This document shows, piece after piece, positions 10,201-22,480 of a DNA stretch of 64,000 nt; the first letter of the stretch is position 1; each line of letters starts with the position of its first letter. Origin of the DNA: Hamiltosporidium tvaerminnensis. Taxonomy: Eukaryota; Microsporidia; Dubosqiidae. Made by a program: the position numbers and the translations under genes. Below the pieces are notes generated by a model, which worked only from the letters and a program-made list of their open reading frames with translations, was not told where the DNA came from and did not search any database. The stretch covers positions 1,051,501-1,115,500 of the forward strand of contig JAKIMF020000004.1 in the NCBI GenBank assembly GCA_022605425.2, written 5' to 3'.

Positions 10201-13200
10201 TGGAGTTACGAAAATAATCTCAGGAGGCTATTCAATTAATGAAAATCGTAAATTTAGTTTGAAGGAGCATTTGATATTTCAGTTTAATCATTTTTTTGTC
10301 TAATTTACTTCACCGATATTTCTTCTACTCAGATCAAAATATATTTTTTTAGATAATATATAAGACATTATCTATACGAATTAAATTTTAATGAATGAAG
10401 ATTTTATGTCGTGCTCTATTCTCTGCTTGCCATTTTTTTATACGGAATTTCTTCGGGATGTTTCAAATTCTAACGGAGAATAGTTTTACATTATTTTAAA
10501 TCCTGAAATTTGGATTTAATTTTTCTGATATTTTCTTATAACTTTTTTACTACAGAAAACTTGAATGAATATTTCTGTTCGCTCCTTTAATAAAATCGAA
10601 TGTATCCATTTGTTCCATAAGTCTTGATTTTACAATAAATCTAGCACAGAATTTCCTATGTCATAATATTCTCAAATCTAAATAATCAATTAAAAAGATT
10701 CAAAATTTGTTGTAGAGAGAATTATGGGCTTTTATTTCGTGCTTTCATATGGATTTTACACTTCATTGAAATTTTTTTGTGTTTGAAAAAGCGAGATAAT
10801 GAATTTTACATAGATCATTCAAAATATTTTGATCAAACATGTTCAAAAGTCATTTTTTTAGCCTGATAAAAATATTTTTGTGTTTCTTTCAATTTCCAAT
10901 TTAGTATATAGTCAACCACTTCGTTCATAGCTTCTTGTTTGGCGGCTTGTTTTTTTTTCGCGATTTTTTTGTAGAAACCTACACATTATATTCACTACAA
11001 TCAATTGTGATTGCTCAAAAAAATTTCCTAGTAAAACTTATTTGGCCGTGCTATGATTCAGATGCATTCTAATTTCATTATTATGCTCAGTTTCAGAGAT
11101 TTTTCTAAACTTAATGACGGTCACTAAGTATGCAGTTCTTTTATAGCTTTCGTTTAGCAGATATAAGAAGCGAAGCTGAATCCTTACAATTTCAAACAAA
11201 AAAATCCAGATTACATCAATAATGGGAATAGAATCGGAGAGGTTTCGCACCACTTCGACCCGAATAAATCATTAATTAACAGCATATATATAGAGGCTAG
11301 GGTTTTACTATAACAAATAATATCACTTCAATAAAGATGATACAAGACATATCAACAGGATTGAATGAACGCATGGTAAAATTGTAATTTTATAAAGGTT
11401 TATATAAATTAAAATCGCCGACAAATGTTCTGTGCAATTCAAAAAACAAACAGACGAAGGCAAAGCCACTATATCACAATCTTCTAAGTAAGGACTAGAT
11501 ATAGCACATGTAAGCTGAGGGATTTTACTGTTATCAAGATTTTGTGATAACAATTGAAATAAAAAATAACCACGATTGTATGTTTTTTTTACCAAGAAAC
11601 AACCTAGTTCTCTGCCTATAGTGGAAAAATTTGAAAATCTTCGTACAAAAATTCACGAGCAATGAGCAAGTTTTAAACATAAAAGAAATAAAATTGTTGG
11701 AAAAATTACCTCGAAAATTAATCTTTCAAAATCTATCTAGTTTTGCTGCTCTGGTTGTTATGAAATTCTGTCAATCCATTATAGAAGTAATTTTGAAAAA
11801 CTTTAATAAACAGTTGAAATCTACAAGACTGTGAATCATAGAGCCCCTAAGAAAATAAAAGTGTCATTAAATATCAAGAAAAGGAGGCGATTACGCAGCG
11901 CCTCCCTAGAAATGATTTAAAAATCTTTCATTTTTCAAACAAAGTCATATCTGCGAACATTACAGATAAAATTTACGGTTTTATCAGCATTACATATCTG
12001 ATAGTTAAGTCATTACCCTATATTATGATTATTTGCGATGCGAGTTTCTTATTTACATCACAGATTCCCTGATCTAATTTTTAGATAAAGAACGCGATTT
12101 CAAGGTTTTTTACATGCGAAAGCTCATAAATACTTCATCGAAAACATGAACCATAAATAAACCGACACTATAAAGATTTGACAGTAGTGTAGCATTGGAC
12201 TTGTTTTAATAACAAAAATGCTACTTTGAATGGCATAGACAAAAGGAATTGAAGATCAACTGGAATAAGTTTACGTGTAATTATATTTCAAATTCAAATA
12301 TTTCCTACCGAAGGAAGAGAAAAATTCTGCCAGTGAATTCTAAATGAATTGAGTTTGGATTTGGAATCAAAATTTTAAAGTATGAAACACGATAACGTAT
12401 TCGAGGACATAGAAATTGAATTCTTATACCGAAAAGAATTTAGATAAACTTTCTAATCTCAAAAGTGAGAAGAAGAAAGGAAGCTTAAGTGATCTTGGAG
12501 GTTAATAAAAGATCTGTTAGACAATAGAGCAGGACTTGAATATAGTAAGAGCACATAGAGAATATTTAAAATTGATTTATAAGAAGATCGAGTGCCCTTA
12601 TTTGGGACTTCATATCAAATTCACTCGAATCAGCAACAGAAATTATAAGGCTTTGTTAATGAAATAAAATACAACTTCAATAAATGTAAATTATAATGGT
12701 TTATAAACATGTAAAGAAAATTTTGATTTCTAAAACTATTCTCTCGAATAGAAAGAAGAGATCATTCGTTCAATTAATTTTGGCTTTTATTGGCTTGTTG
12801 GTTATTTATAATGACCTTGTATAATTTTATGCAAAATATGAGATAAAAATGGAGCATAGACTATTAATACAACCAGAGCACCTAATATAGTTAATATACT
12901 TCTGTTTTATAATAAATATGTTATTACAGGTTAATGGTGATTCGAGTGAGTGTCTTTGCCTAGCACAATATAAAAGAGTAAAAAAAATATTTTTAAAAAG
13001 TTGCACATAAAATTTTCAAAGCTTTGGCTAGGAAACTTTTGATGTATTAAAAGCAATTTGACTTCGCAAAGTTTCACTCATCGCGGTTGATTCTTTGCTA
13101 ATTAACACTAGTAAACGAAGAGGTAATTGAGGCAAAAATTTTTTTAGCGTAGCAAAGCTTCTAAAATGTAAATAAATATATTTCAGCAATATATATCTAA

Positions 13201-13660
13201 TTTTTAAAAATTATAGAGATTTAAACTATAAACTATTTTTTCAACTATTTAAATTTTATTATTCGCATAATCTTGGCATAATAGTTTTTATTTTAGTTAT
13301 ATTTTAAATAATAACGCACCAAATATAATTTAAATCCAAAAATCCCAATAGAAAATAACTTTTTTTATCAATTGTATTACAACTTTTAAATTTGTACTTA
13401 AGACGGAACTTTTTTTATTGCTAATATATAGGGTCATTTTCCTATAATAATTTAGAAATTTGATCTAATAGAAAAAATTTCACAAGTTTTGTAAACCTTA
13501 TTTATCTGTTTTGAAATAAACATAAAAATGGTAGTCACTGATTTCAATTTTTACAATATTATTTTTAGAATTTGTTGATCAAAGCTACTCAACATGTATA
13601 TAGAACCTTGAATTGATCTTATGAAAGTATATAAATCAAAAGAAACATTTAATTATAATA
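7241..13660. other. Long gene-free AT-rich stretch
   Basis: More than 6 kb with no supportable gene. Reading frames up to 90 codons occur but have random-looking composition and no homologue that I recognise. No recognisable repeat copy was found. A short hairpin, CCTCAAT-TCAT-ATTGAGG, lies at about 8577-8594. Old, fully decayed mobile-element sequence is possible. Confidence 0.45.
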
Positions 13661-13667
13661 TCCCACT

Positions 13668-14252
13668 TCAAACAAAATTCTCACCATAATTTTTTTCTTC
13701 TTCATAACTAAAACTATCAGAAAATTGATGTTAAAAATCATCTTCCAAAATATCTTCACCAATAATTCCATTTGTAAAATTTGAATTATTAGAAACATAT
13801 GAATCTGTGCTTTCATCATAATATTTCTCGATTGAATTGTCTGAATTACTTTGAATGGAATCGGTTTTGGATTCATCGCTAATGCTTATTGTTCTGTTTT
13901 TATTTGACCTCATATCCTCTCTATAGCGTATAAAGTTTTTTTTATCCTCTGTATTATAAAGTTCTGCTAATATATATGGATTTTGAGCTTGATGAAAATA
14001 ATTTTGATTCTGTCTAGATATAACTGATTCATTATAAAAAGACTCATCTCGATATGTTTCGGAATGCAATAAATCTTTATTCTTAATGAATGAAATAATT
14101 TTGACATTATCATCAACATTTTCATACCTACAGTATGTGCTATCATTTGAATCCGAGTTGAATTGCAAACTGTCACTTTGTTTTTTTCTGTTGAATGAAT
14201 ACGTTATAACCTTGAAAATTGTTAATAAAATCAAATTGCGTTTTGTATTCAT
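13668..14252 (-). pseudogene. S3: secreted acidic protein, in-frame stop near the end
   Basis: A paralogue of S1. The open part runs from the ATG at 14252 (preceded by CCTCCC) to a TAA at 13731-13733 and gives 173 residues. It has a signal-peptide-like start (MNTKRNLILLTIFKVITYS), the shared STYCRYENVDDNVKII segment, and TNGIIGEDILE near the end. The same frame continues past the TAA for 20 more codons to a TGA at 13668-13670, with QFSDSFSYEEE aligning to QSPNSFIYQES at the end of S1. With this tail the length (194 positions) is close to that of S1 (188). The TAA is therefore probably a recent nonsense change, or possibly a leaky stop. A shortened but functional 173-residue protein cannot be excluded. 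Function unknown; probably secreted. Confidence 0.6.
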
Positions 14253-14280
14253 GGGAGGTTTTGTATCGGCTCTGTTTATT
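14253..14280 (-). promoter_or_regulatory. Upstream block shared with S1
   Basis: In gene orientation AATAAACAGAGCCGATA lies upstream, with CCGATA 17 bases before the ATG, then CCTCCC directly before the start codon. It matches the S1 upstream sequence in content and position. Confidence 0.45.
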
Positions 14281-14554
14281 TAACATTTGAATAATTGAAT
14301 TTAATGATCTATTATTCCAAAATCTAATTTATTTTTGTTCGAGAACAATCGAATATTTATCAAATAAAAAATCATAATTCCAGGCATCATTTTTCAATTG
14401 CAAATATTTCCATATTTGTTAGATTCGAAAACTTTTCTAAAAAAAATGTTCTAGAAGACTTTTTTGATTTAGAAATGTGTCAGGTTAGAAATCTTCATAA
14501 ATTATCATTTCATTGTTTTATTAACGAAAATATTTTATAAAAACAAAAAAAAAA

Positions 14555-14945
14555 ATTTTTATTAATAAAATTCTGGGTTAAAACATTTTTACTATTTTCA
14601 TATGTTTTCTTCTACCTCTTTAACCACTTTTGTCTCTTCTTCCAAATCCGACTCTTCATTTAAGTTATTGGTCGGTTCCTCTAAAGTGGTTCCTCCTTGT
14701 GAAATAAAGGGTGCTTTATTTTTTGGTTTAAAATTTTTTGCATCATCTTCCTCTCTCTTCTCTCCTTTTAAAGGTGGTGTTGGTTCCTCATGCACCTCTG
14801 ATCTCATAATAACACCCATTGACGCTCTCTCCCAGCTCTCTTCGGCATTTAGCCCTGACTAAAGTCCTCTTCGTCGATCAAAGGAAATTGTTTCGACTGT
14901 TTTCTTAAGTACTATAGACTGAATGTATGCCTCTACATTCATAAA
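14555..14945 (-). repeat. Repeat E, copy 1 (mobile-element coding relic)
   Basis: On the minus strand the translated sequence includes VETISFDRRRGL, an in-frame TAG, then SGLNAEESWERASMGVIMRS and a Pro/Glu/Lys-rich tail ending KEVEENI at 14598. The last part is a 73-codon frame (14598-14819). Copies at 15405-15640 (same strand), 31240-31970 (plus strand), 19420-19925 (plus) and 29545-29775 (minus) share pieces. The amino-acid level conservation (for example RRGLKSELNAEESAERGS at 31.7 kb) shows this was once protein-coding. It is most likely part of a transposable-element protein, perhaps associated with a reverse transcriptase. The element class is uncertain. Confidence 0.7.
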
Positions 14946-15404
14946 ACAAAAAAAAATAAATCTATGTACAATAAACAAAAATTTAACAAATATATGAAAC
15001 ACGACATTTTCAATATATCATTAAAGAGAGGTATTTTTTATTGTATATTACACCAGAATGTTAAAAAGAGTTATTTAAATTAAATTTGATAAAGAAAAAA
15101 ATTCAAATTTTATGCAAATTTGAGAACTAAATAGAAAATCAAGGTTTCAAAAACATGTACATTTTTTATATCTCAAATTTTTGATTAAAAAGAATCTAAT
15201 TATATGAATAAAACCAATATTTGCTTTGTTTAAGTTAAAATGGTATTAAAATGGGCTTAAAAATATTTGTTTTCATTCTTTCAATAAAATATCCATGTTT
15301 GGTAGTTAATATATTAGAAACTACAAAAAACAAATCCAATGATACATATTTACATAGTAGAATCTTTTATTGGAAATTTTATAACCCAATAAAATTTATA
15401 GATT
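14946..15404. other. Spacer between two repeat E copies
   Basis: A/T-rich spacer of about 460 bases between the two same-strand copies of repeat E. No gene is seen. Confidence 0.45.
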
Positions 15405-15640
15405 TATATTAATTTAATAAAATTCTGGGTTAAAATATTTTTAAAATTTTTATATGTTTTCTTCTACCTCTTTAACCACTATTTTCGTTTCTTCCAAATT
15501 CGACTCTTCATTTATGTTATTGGTCGGTTCTTCTAACGTGGTTCCTCCTTGTGAAATAAGGAGTGTATTATTTTATGATTTTAAAACTTTAACACCATCT
15601 TCCTCTCTTTTCGCTGATTTATATTAATAAAAACAAGGCT
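15405..15640 (-). repeat. Repeat E, copy 2 (partial)
   Basis: The segment from AATAAAATTCTGGGTTAAAA through the Ser/Thr-rich stretch to GGTTCCTCCTTGTGAAATAA repeats 14565-14730 with scattered substitutions. It is the 3' part of repeat E, duplicated about 850 bp away on the same strand. Indels destroy the frame, so this copy is non-functional. Confidence 0.75.
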
Positions 15641-15819
15641 TTGTAATTGCAAAAAGCTAACTTTAAAGTTATTTAAATATGTAGAATTTCGGATTCATTT
15701 TTATTTCGAGAAATTTTTGGTTCACATTATACAGCCAAATTCAGTCGAATCCACATACAAAATATAATGACTAAAGGAGAAAATATTAATCTCTAATGAA
15801 AACATCTGTCTATTGGTCC

Positions 15820-15980
15820 TTTAGGTTGAGCGTAGGGCAAGCAATTCACCTTTTAAAACCACCTTGTTACGAAACCCAAATAAAGTAATCAAACCCGCTG
15901 GAAACATACCGGTAAGTAGAATTAATAAAGAAGCCAAGGCTCCTGCAAGGATGCAGCTGCGAGGATCAATGAATGAATCT
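15820..15980 (+). repeat. Dispersed repeat A, copy 4 (inverted)
   Basis: A partial copy of repeat A in the opposite orientation to the other three. It contains AGCGTAGGGC, TTTTAAAACCACCTTGTTAC, GAAACCC, CCGCTGGAAA and a terminal AGCCAAGGCTCCTGCA segment matching the far end of copies 2 and 3. Confidence 0.7.
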
Positions 15981-15989
15981 TACTACTAC

Positions 15990-18900
15990 GCTTACTTTAA
16001 ACATGATAATTAAAATATATGGTTTCTGTCAAATGACAAAATACATATTCAGAATAAATGTTTGCATACTCATCAATATTTTGAAATCATTCATTCTAAA
16101 ATCATCCACAATATAAATCATTTCAGATTTGTACAAGGAAGTAAAAAATAAAAAAATATGTCAATTGTGTTTGAATCCACCGTTTGCTGGTTTTATGCTG
16201 AAATTTGATTACATTTACAAATAAAAAAAATTCATTTTAATTCGTAATTTTTCCTGTAAACTAAATTATTGTATAAATAATCTAAAAAAATCTTTATTAA
16301 AGTAATAAATTTAATAAAAAACTTGGCTTGAAATACTAACAAAATAAACGGTATCACAACCCTGCTGACAGAATAGTAGTGAAAATCTGATGTAAAAATA
16401 TGGGCAACATGAACCATTTATTTAACTGATTCCGACTTCTTATACAAAGAAAAACATCTATCACCAAACTAAAAGGGAAAAAAAATTGTGAGATTTACGT
16501 TTGACCCTACCAAAAACACTAATCTTAGTTAAGTTAAAGTCACCGGATTAAAAGCCTATTTGCATGACAGATCCTTTGTACTCTGGATATTCAAAGTAAG
16601 TAGACCAATAGACCCCAGATAATACTCGATTAGGTTAAATTGGGCACACCGAAATAACTTTATGGTTTTTTTGTATTAGAGGCAATAAATTTTTAAGAAA
16701 CCTCGAAATAGCTGAAGAATTTGGAAATACAATAATGAGAATTTCGGCTATCTTGTAACTCTCTATATATTTAAAAATTTTGCATAACATCCAGGAAACA
16801 AAAGACTTAAGGCTTAAGAAAAATAGAAAGAGATGTAAAATTGGAACTTTTCTTAAAAAACCGTGGTCCTTAAATAAACTTAAGAGCCTATATATGAGCT
16901 TAAATTATTTACATAAAATAAGGATCAGCGAAAAGAGTATATTAAAACAAGCGATCCGGTGTCGAAACATACAGCCAAATTGCTTAATATAAAAGCCATT
17001 GGCCTTATATATCAATAAGAAAGTCCATATAAAGACTATTTTGTAATTTAATTAATTTTAAACGTTGCGTATAGCATAAATTCGCAGATATGCTGCAGAG
17101 ATGAAATACACAAGGAAAACCAAAATTTTCTGGAAGGAAACATAATGGTTTGAATCTGCATGTATAAACTTTACAGAGATATTTCCGAAAATACAGTAGG
17201 ATAGCAAGCTCTCTTCTTGAGAAACTAAACACTTTAAGAAAATTAAGGCAAGTAATGTATACATCTAGGCCTTATAGATAATGTTTCCGAGGTTTTAATT
17301 AAAAAAAATAATTCTTTACATTATCAGATATATTCTTACTATTTATAAAAAATGAGAATCATTTAAAGCAGAGAATCGTATGTTTGACCTTTTCTGGGGT
17401 TCTTTTAATCTTCGGACTCCGTGTGTTTCAAAATCGAGCTTATACTAAAAGTAATCAACAGTTAAATTATAGTCAACTTGTCTAAAAAAGCCAAAATACA
17501 GTCACATATGATAAATACTTGATACTCTTTCTATAAGATACTTCACGGGCTTCATTCATATTAGATAATTAGTTTATATATATTTTGTAGCTTTCTAAAT
17601 GACAAATCGTATGGACTGTGCGCTATTTACCGTTTTATTATTAAGAAACTTATTTATTTTCACACAAAATTTTATGATATGATAAGATTATTTGTCTCGT
17701 ACAAAAATTCCGAACATTTGGTTTCGCTACAACCCAAGGTGTTGATTCAAACAAAAAATACCTAAAAGAGGCTATGGTAAGTAATCAATCATTTTTTATA
17801 TTTTTAAATTGACGTCAAGTTTTAGCTAGAGCTGATACATTATGGAGGAGATGAACGGTATTAGCCAATACTAATCAGAGATGATTTTTTGGACAATAAT
17901 TAACAACAGGACAGCTATTGTCACATGTTTGCCGAATAAAATAAAAATATAAATATTAAAGCGACATTGTTAAACCATAAACCTCCTATAACTTATATGG
18001 AACATTTTATTTTGACTCTCTTAACAGAAACATTTTCTCAGGTTTTTTTCCTCGAAAACTATCCTGGTAACTTTTGCCAGATGAGAAACTGATCTAGAGG
18101 ATAGCTCCAAAACTACAAATAAGACGATTTAGAAGAGAAGTTTTCAGTGATATGTTTAATTCTGTTCATATTTGTATTAATAATGAATATAAGGAGCCAA
18201 AAACTAAATAGAGAATACACAAAAGAGGCAATCAATACGGTTGCAGATGTTTGACTTCTAATCATCTATTTTCATTATCATTACATAAGCTCTTGAAATA
18301 GATAATTCCTTTACAAATGTATGAGAGATAGAGTAAAAGTCATTTCAAAGATTATTTGATTTGCATAAAGAGATAATAGTCAGCCACTAATAAGATGTAT
18401 GTAAAAATATAGTTATTCTTTAGAAGTGCAGATTTTTATAAATATAAATGAACAATAGAATATGGGAGAATCCATCCGACACGAAGCTTGTTTTAAGAAT
18501 CACAAAGTAAACCATTAGGAATATTGTACCTCAATCTGATTAGATAAAGAAGCAAAATGTATTTAAAGTATTAATCTTATGTCGAATAACACATATCATG
18601 ATATAAGATTTGAGGTAATAACATTTAAATTGGGGGGTTTCTTAATGCAATGAAGTAATGCGTGCAGTGTAAGGAAAAAATAAGATATTTCTGCAATCAA
18701 GATTCAATGAGAACCTAAAATTTTTTAAATCATAACTTGTAAAAGGCTATAGTAGTGTTGATTCGCAAGCCAAAACATGCTTTTGTTATACTTGCTTTGT
18801 ACGGAAAACATATAGAACTATCAACTCGAAACACAGTAATTCTAAATCTAAAGAATGCACATAGCCTTCATCTGCGTTACAAAAAGAAATTTTAAAAGTA

Positions 18901-19419
18901 ACATGGGCGTTGGAAGAGAATTTCAATAAAAAGAATACAAATGAAGCTCAACTTTAAGAATTATATAATGAAATAAAAGCGAGAATCTTTCCAGATTTAT
19001 ATTTTCATCGACGCTACAGTTTTTTAGAGCCTTGGCCGCTGTAACAACGTATGTTTACTATTCTTCCCGATGAGACGCCTTCGTTTTTTAGTTGCGAACG
19101 CCAAGCTTCTGTTTTTCTGCTGCGATATTCACATTTATATAATCAATAATCTATGGTTCCATGGGAGTTTGACTTTTAAATATGACCGAAGAAAAAGAAT
19201 ATCATTCCACGCGATTGAGCTATTTTCTACTTTTTGTAGGATAGAAATACATATTGTAGAACAGAAAGGCGTTATATACACTTTAACAAATCTTGTAGAT
19301 CGTAGAGTCTTAAACAGTTTAATGAGAGAAAATTTTAAATCAAAACCACGCTTTAAAGCTATAATTACTTGATCAAATGTCTACATTTATCTTTGAATAG
19401 TCACAAATTTATGTCTACA
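15990..19419. other. Gene-free stretch
   Basis: No supportable gene. Several frames of 60-100 codons (for example 16780-16992 and 19070-19372) have no signal peptide, no homologue that I recognise, and composition typical of shadows or relics. Local GC is slightly raised around 16500-16640 and 19020-19320, suggesting decayed element sequence without a recognisable match. Confidence 0.4.
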
Positions 19420-19925
19420 AAAAGAATTTTGAGTCACTTTGTTTAAAACTTCTTGAAGATGGATATGCCGAGATAAGAATAAAGCCAGAAAATAAAGTAA
19501 AGCTAAGATAAGAAAAAAAGAACCGATTATTGTGTGAATCAATAGAAATGTGATCACCCTATTTATGTAGGAGTTAATTCCAATTTTTTTTCAAATCGGG
19601 TAAACCGAAAAACTTTGGAAGTATGATCTATAAAGAAATAATCCAGGTTTATTTATAACAGCAGTGTAAAGCCGATCCTTTATATGATACTTGAAAAGGC
19701 ACAATGGCAAAAAAACACGAGAAGTACCTCAGATACTCTAAATATTCATGAATATAAAGACATATAAACAATCGATAGTACTCAAAAGAAATTCGAAACA
19801 ATATTTTTTGATCGACATGAAGACTTAAATTAGAAAAAACTTTTGAAAAGAGTAAGTGAAGAACGTCGATGGAGGTTTTTGATGGGATCGGAGTGCATGT
19901 AAAACAAATTACCTCTCAAAATGCA
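19420..19925 (+). repeat. Repeat E, copy 3 (highly degenerate)
   Basis: This parallels the plus-strand copy at 31.24-31.97 kb. It has TATGCCGAGATAAGAATAAA (compare TAGGCAGAGATAAGACTGGA), a frame fragment reading LIYNSSVKPILYMILE (compare LIYKCSVEIIPYVMTW), then CATGAATATAAAGACATA and CGAAACAATATTTTTTGATC (compare CGAAACAATTTCCTTCGATC). Many stops and frameshifts are present. Confidence 0.55.
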
Positions 19926-20559
19926 CGTGATAGAACGAGAAAATTGTGTTAAATATTAAAAAAAATGCATTGACTCTATATTTTTCTTTAAAGAACTACA
20001 AAGATGAAATGAAAATAAATATTTAAATGCACTTTGTTCTAGAGAAGGAACATTTGGTAATTTAAAAGGTATAATAAAATATTTGAAAAGCTGTTAGGAT
20101 ATTTAAAACCTGAATACATACCTTATAAATGCCTATAAATTGTCTATTACCTTTTAATGTGTCTATTTAAAAGCTCTTTAAACCTTGATGCAAAGATTAT
20201 CTATTTTTTTAAAAACTTTTTTAATTTTCAAACCATCAAATACTAAACCGGCAAACATTTTTTTTGTTACAATTCAAATCAAAGCTTTTAATTAGGGATA
20301 ATTTTTTTTGATATACCATCGTTACTTTAAACATATTAAATATGTTTATAACAGCATTGAGTATAAAAATAGTTGGCTCGCAATTCGTGTATTTTTTTGG
20401 ATTTATTTATATATTCCAATTCTTTTTTATCTTTGGTGTTTGAGATCATCAAATAGAATTCCAACGTATTCTGCCGCTATTCAAAATCTTAGCAATGTTT
20501 TTTATACTATTTTTGAAATTTATTAACTGGTGGAAAGAAGATGACCCTAATAAAAATAA
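19926..20559. other. Gene-free stretch
   Basis: Nothing recognisable. A 72-codon hydrophobic, Tyr/Phe-rich frame at 20308-20526 has random-looking composition and no upstream start context, so it is not called as a gene. Confidence 0.4.
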
Positions 20560-21135
20560 TCTGCATGGTAAGGGTATGCGAAATTACTGTAAAAAGTATG
20601 TGACAATTTTCTCGTGAAAATAAAACTACACCGAGGTTGCAGTTGTGCTAAGGGTGTTTGCATGAAGAAGAGAGAGTCTATGAAATGGCAGTAATTTTTT
20701 TATGAATTCATTGTGTGGTTTTAATTACTAGATTATAAGTTTTGATTGAAATTGTGGTGATTTCCATGTAAAAGCATTGAAAATAGCTTTACTACTTCGG
20801 GTTAGAAGTCTTAGCCCTCAGTGGATATAAAAAAACCCCCTTTTAATGATCAAAGCCGTATAGCAGGTTAAACCTGTGTATACATAAATTTTATAGGCGG
20901 ACTTCATGTAAGTTTCCGGGATATATCTTAGCTGAATGTTTATGGGAATGGTAGTTTAGAAAAGTGCGAATTCTGCGAATATTTCGGGGAGCCTAGAGTG
21001 GGTTCCGACCTACGATCACATTCCATGCAACATACACCAACAAATAACAGAAAAATTTCTTGCCTCTAATTGGGTTCTAAATATCTTATGGAAAAGTCTT
21101 TTTGATGTAGGTATTGCAAGGGGTACGCACGGAGG
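20560..21135 (-). repeat. Dispersed repeat B, copy 3
   Basis: A diverged copy of repeat B, inverted relative to copies 7 and 8. Landmarks are TTAGCCCTCAGTGGATATAA, GGCGGACTTCATGTAAGTTT, GGGATATATCTTAGCTGAAT, then GGTTCCGACCTACGATCACA TTCCATGCA, and a distal GGTATTGCAAGGGGTA. No coding capacity. Confidence 0.65.
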
Positions 21136-21735
21136 TATTTAGGGGTGCAGTCATGTTTGATAAACATTTGAACTGCTGTAATTTATGAAAACAATATTAC
21201 GCGTGATCCAATTTCGACGTGATCTAATTTTGTTAAATAAAGTTATTTAGTTGATTAATTCTTATAAAATGAACAGAACATGAATTTTAATCATTAACCT
21301 TAAAATTTGCTGAACAATATTAAATTTACCGCAAATCATGGGTTAGAAAAAAATATAATCACTGATCTATTAAAATGCAAGAGAGAAATAAAATTGTAGT
21401 TCTCGAATTTTGTTTTAAAATATTTCTACTAATAAAAGCTTAAAACCCAAAAATATTCAAAATTCATTCCATAATGCAGGTTTCAAATTTGAATCCATAG
21501 AAAACTTATAACAAATTTAGTTTTATAACGCGTTTTTAAATTAACATTTGCGCCATAAAATGAAAAATAAAGTACACAACTTTTTTTGATTTGATATGCC
21601 GAGATTAATTAAAATCCATTGTCTTGAATGAAAAACTGTGCCAATTGAATAAAAATATGAAAAAATATAATTTAAAATTTATATAATTAAAGAAACGATT
21701 AAATTTACCCGAATTAACTTTACTATTATGCAGAA

Positions 21736-22434
21736 TTACAAACCCATTGTACTCGCACCATCATATTCTGAAAAAAATTCGAAACTTTCGGAAGATGAAG
21801 ATGAAGATGAAGATGAAGATGAAGATGAAGATGAAGATGAAGATGAAGATGAAGATGAAGATGAAGATGAAGTTGAAGATGAAGTTGAAGTTGAAGATGA
21901 AGAATCGCTATAATCAGAATCTTCCGATAACTGTTCATAGTTCAAGAAATTTGAATACTCTTGAGCACCTGAAAGACTGAAAAGATTATCCGCTGATATT
22001 TCGTTTCTGCCATTTACTTCAAGCACGGGGAAACGCTCGCTCGAGGATTGACTTTCCCGCAACTCTCGCTCCCCCAGAGAAGATTTAAATATTCTTACAC
22101 CCTCAGTTTCGACGGATTTGTCTTGTCTATCACCCATCGCTTTAGAATCATTAGATGAATCTAAAGATTCATATATATCCCATCCTGATACTGGATTCCT
22201 TCTTAGCATTATGTTCCCACTATCACAAACAAGAATATCTTTTTTCGTAAATTTCCTCGGTCTATCCAGGACAGAACCTAAATAGCTAGCTTCGCGGCTT
22301 GAAGTTTCATCGTGTTGATTTACTAGTTCGGGGTCTTTGGACGTACTAACACGGTTACAGGCACCTACAGAAGATTTAGAAACTTTTAAAAGACATAGAA
22401 ACGATATTATTTTATTTATTCGAAAAAAATTCAT
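21736..22434 (-). CDS. S4: secreted protein with long serine tract
   Basis: A 232-residue protein of unknown function. Residues 1-25 (MNFFRINKIISFLCLLKVSK and on) form a signal peptide like that of S2. The middle is charged and Ser/Glu-rich. Residues near 165 read EYSNFLN, echoing AYSAFLN in S5. Then come Asp/Ser-rich residues and about 44 almost pure Ser residues encoded by a GAAGAT hexamer array (TCA and TCT codons on this strand), followed by a short Phe/Glu/Tyr-rich tail. The ATG at 22434 is preceded directly by CCC and has the promoter block of S2 and S5. The length of the Ser tract is likely to vary between isolates. A secreted or surface (spore-wall or host-interface) protein is plausible but inferred. 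The gene is intact. Confidence 0.72.
   Translation of the reverse strand: MNFFRINKIISFLCLLKVSKSSVGACNRVSTSKDPELVNQHDETSSREASYLGSVLDRPRKFTKKDILVCDSGNIMLRRNPVSGWDIYESLDSSNDSKAMGDRQDKSVETEGVRIFKSSLGERELRESQSSSERFPVLEVNGRNEISADNLFSLSGAQEYSNFLNYEQLSEDSDYSDSSSSTSTSSSTSSSSSSSSSSSSSSSSSSSSSSSSSSSESFEFFSEYDGASTMGL
21791..21902. repeat. GAAGAT hexanucleotide microsatellite inside S4
   Basis: Thirteen perfect GAAGAT units (21791-21868) are followed by about 34 bases of imperfect units in which some GAT become GTT. The unit is a multiple of three, so changes in copy number keep S4 in frame. The array encodes Ser on the minus strand; other frames would give Asp-Glu or His-Leu runs. Confidence 0.95.
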
Positions 22435-22480
22435 GGGTTGCCAATTTTTCGAAATGTATATAAAATAATTTATCCTGGTT
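22435..22480 (-). promoter_or_regulatory. S2/S4/S5-type promoter block
   Basis: In gene orientation AGGATAAATT begins 42 bases before the ATG, then TTTTATATACATTTC (TATA-like), then TTGGCAACCC touching the ATG. Spacing and sequence match the regions before S2 and S5. Confidence 0.55.

Noticed and set aside
12380-12700. Possible reverse-transcriptase relic (RAGLEYSKSTENI-type wording)
   Set aside because: Only loosely similar to reverse-transcriptase wording, broken by many stops, and with no second copy in the window for support.
14602-14862. 86-codon plus-strand frame rich in Ser and Phe
   Set aside because: It is the shadow of the repeat E coding relic on the minus strand, whose amino-acid sequence is the one conserved between copies.
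19070-19372. 100-codon plus-strand frame
   Set aside because: Mixed composition without recognisable motif. It lies next to a repeat E copy in slightly GC-raised DNA, more likely a decayed element fragment.
21728-21913. Asp/Glu-repeat frame on the plus strand over the hexamer array
   Set aside because: It arises from the GAAGAT array read on the other strand. The minus-strand frame has the signal peptide, promoter block and full-length coding sequence.
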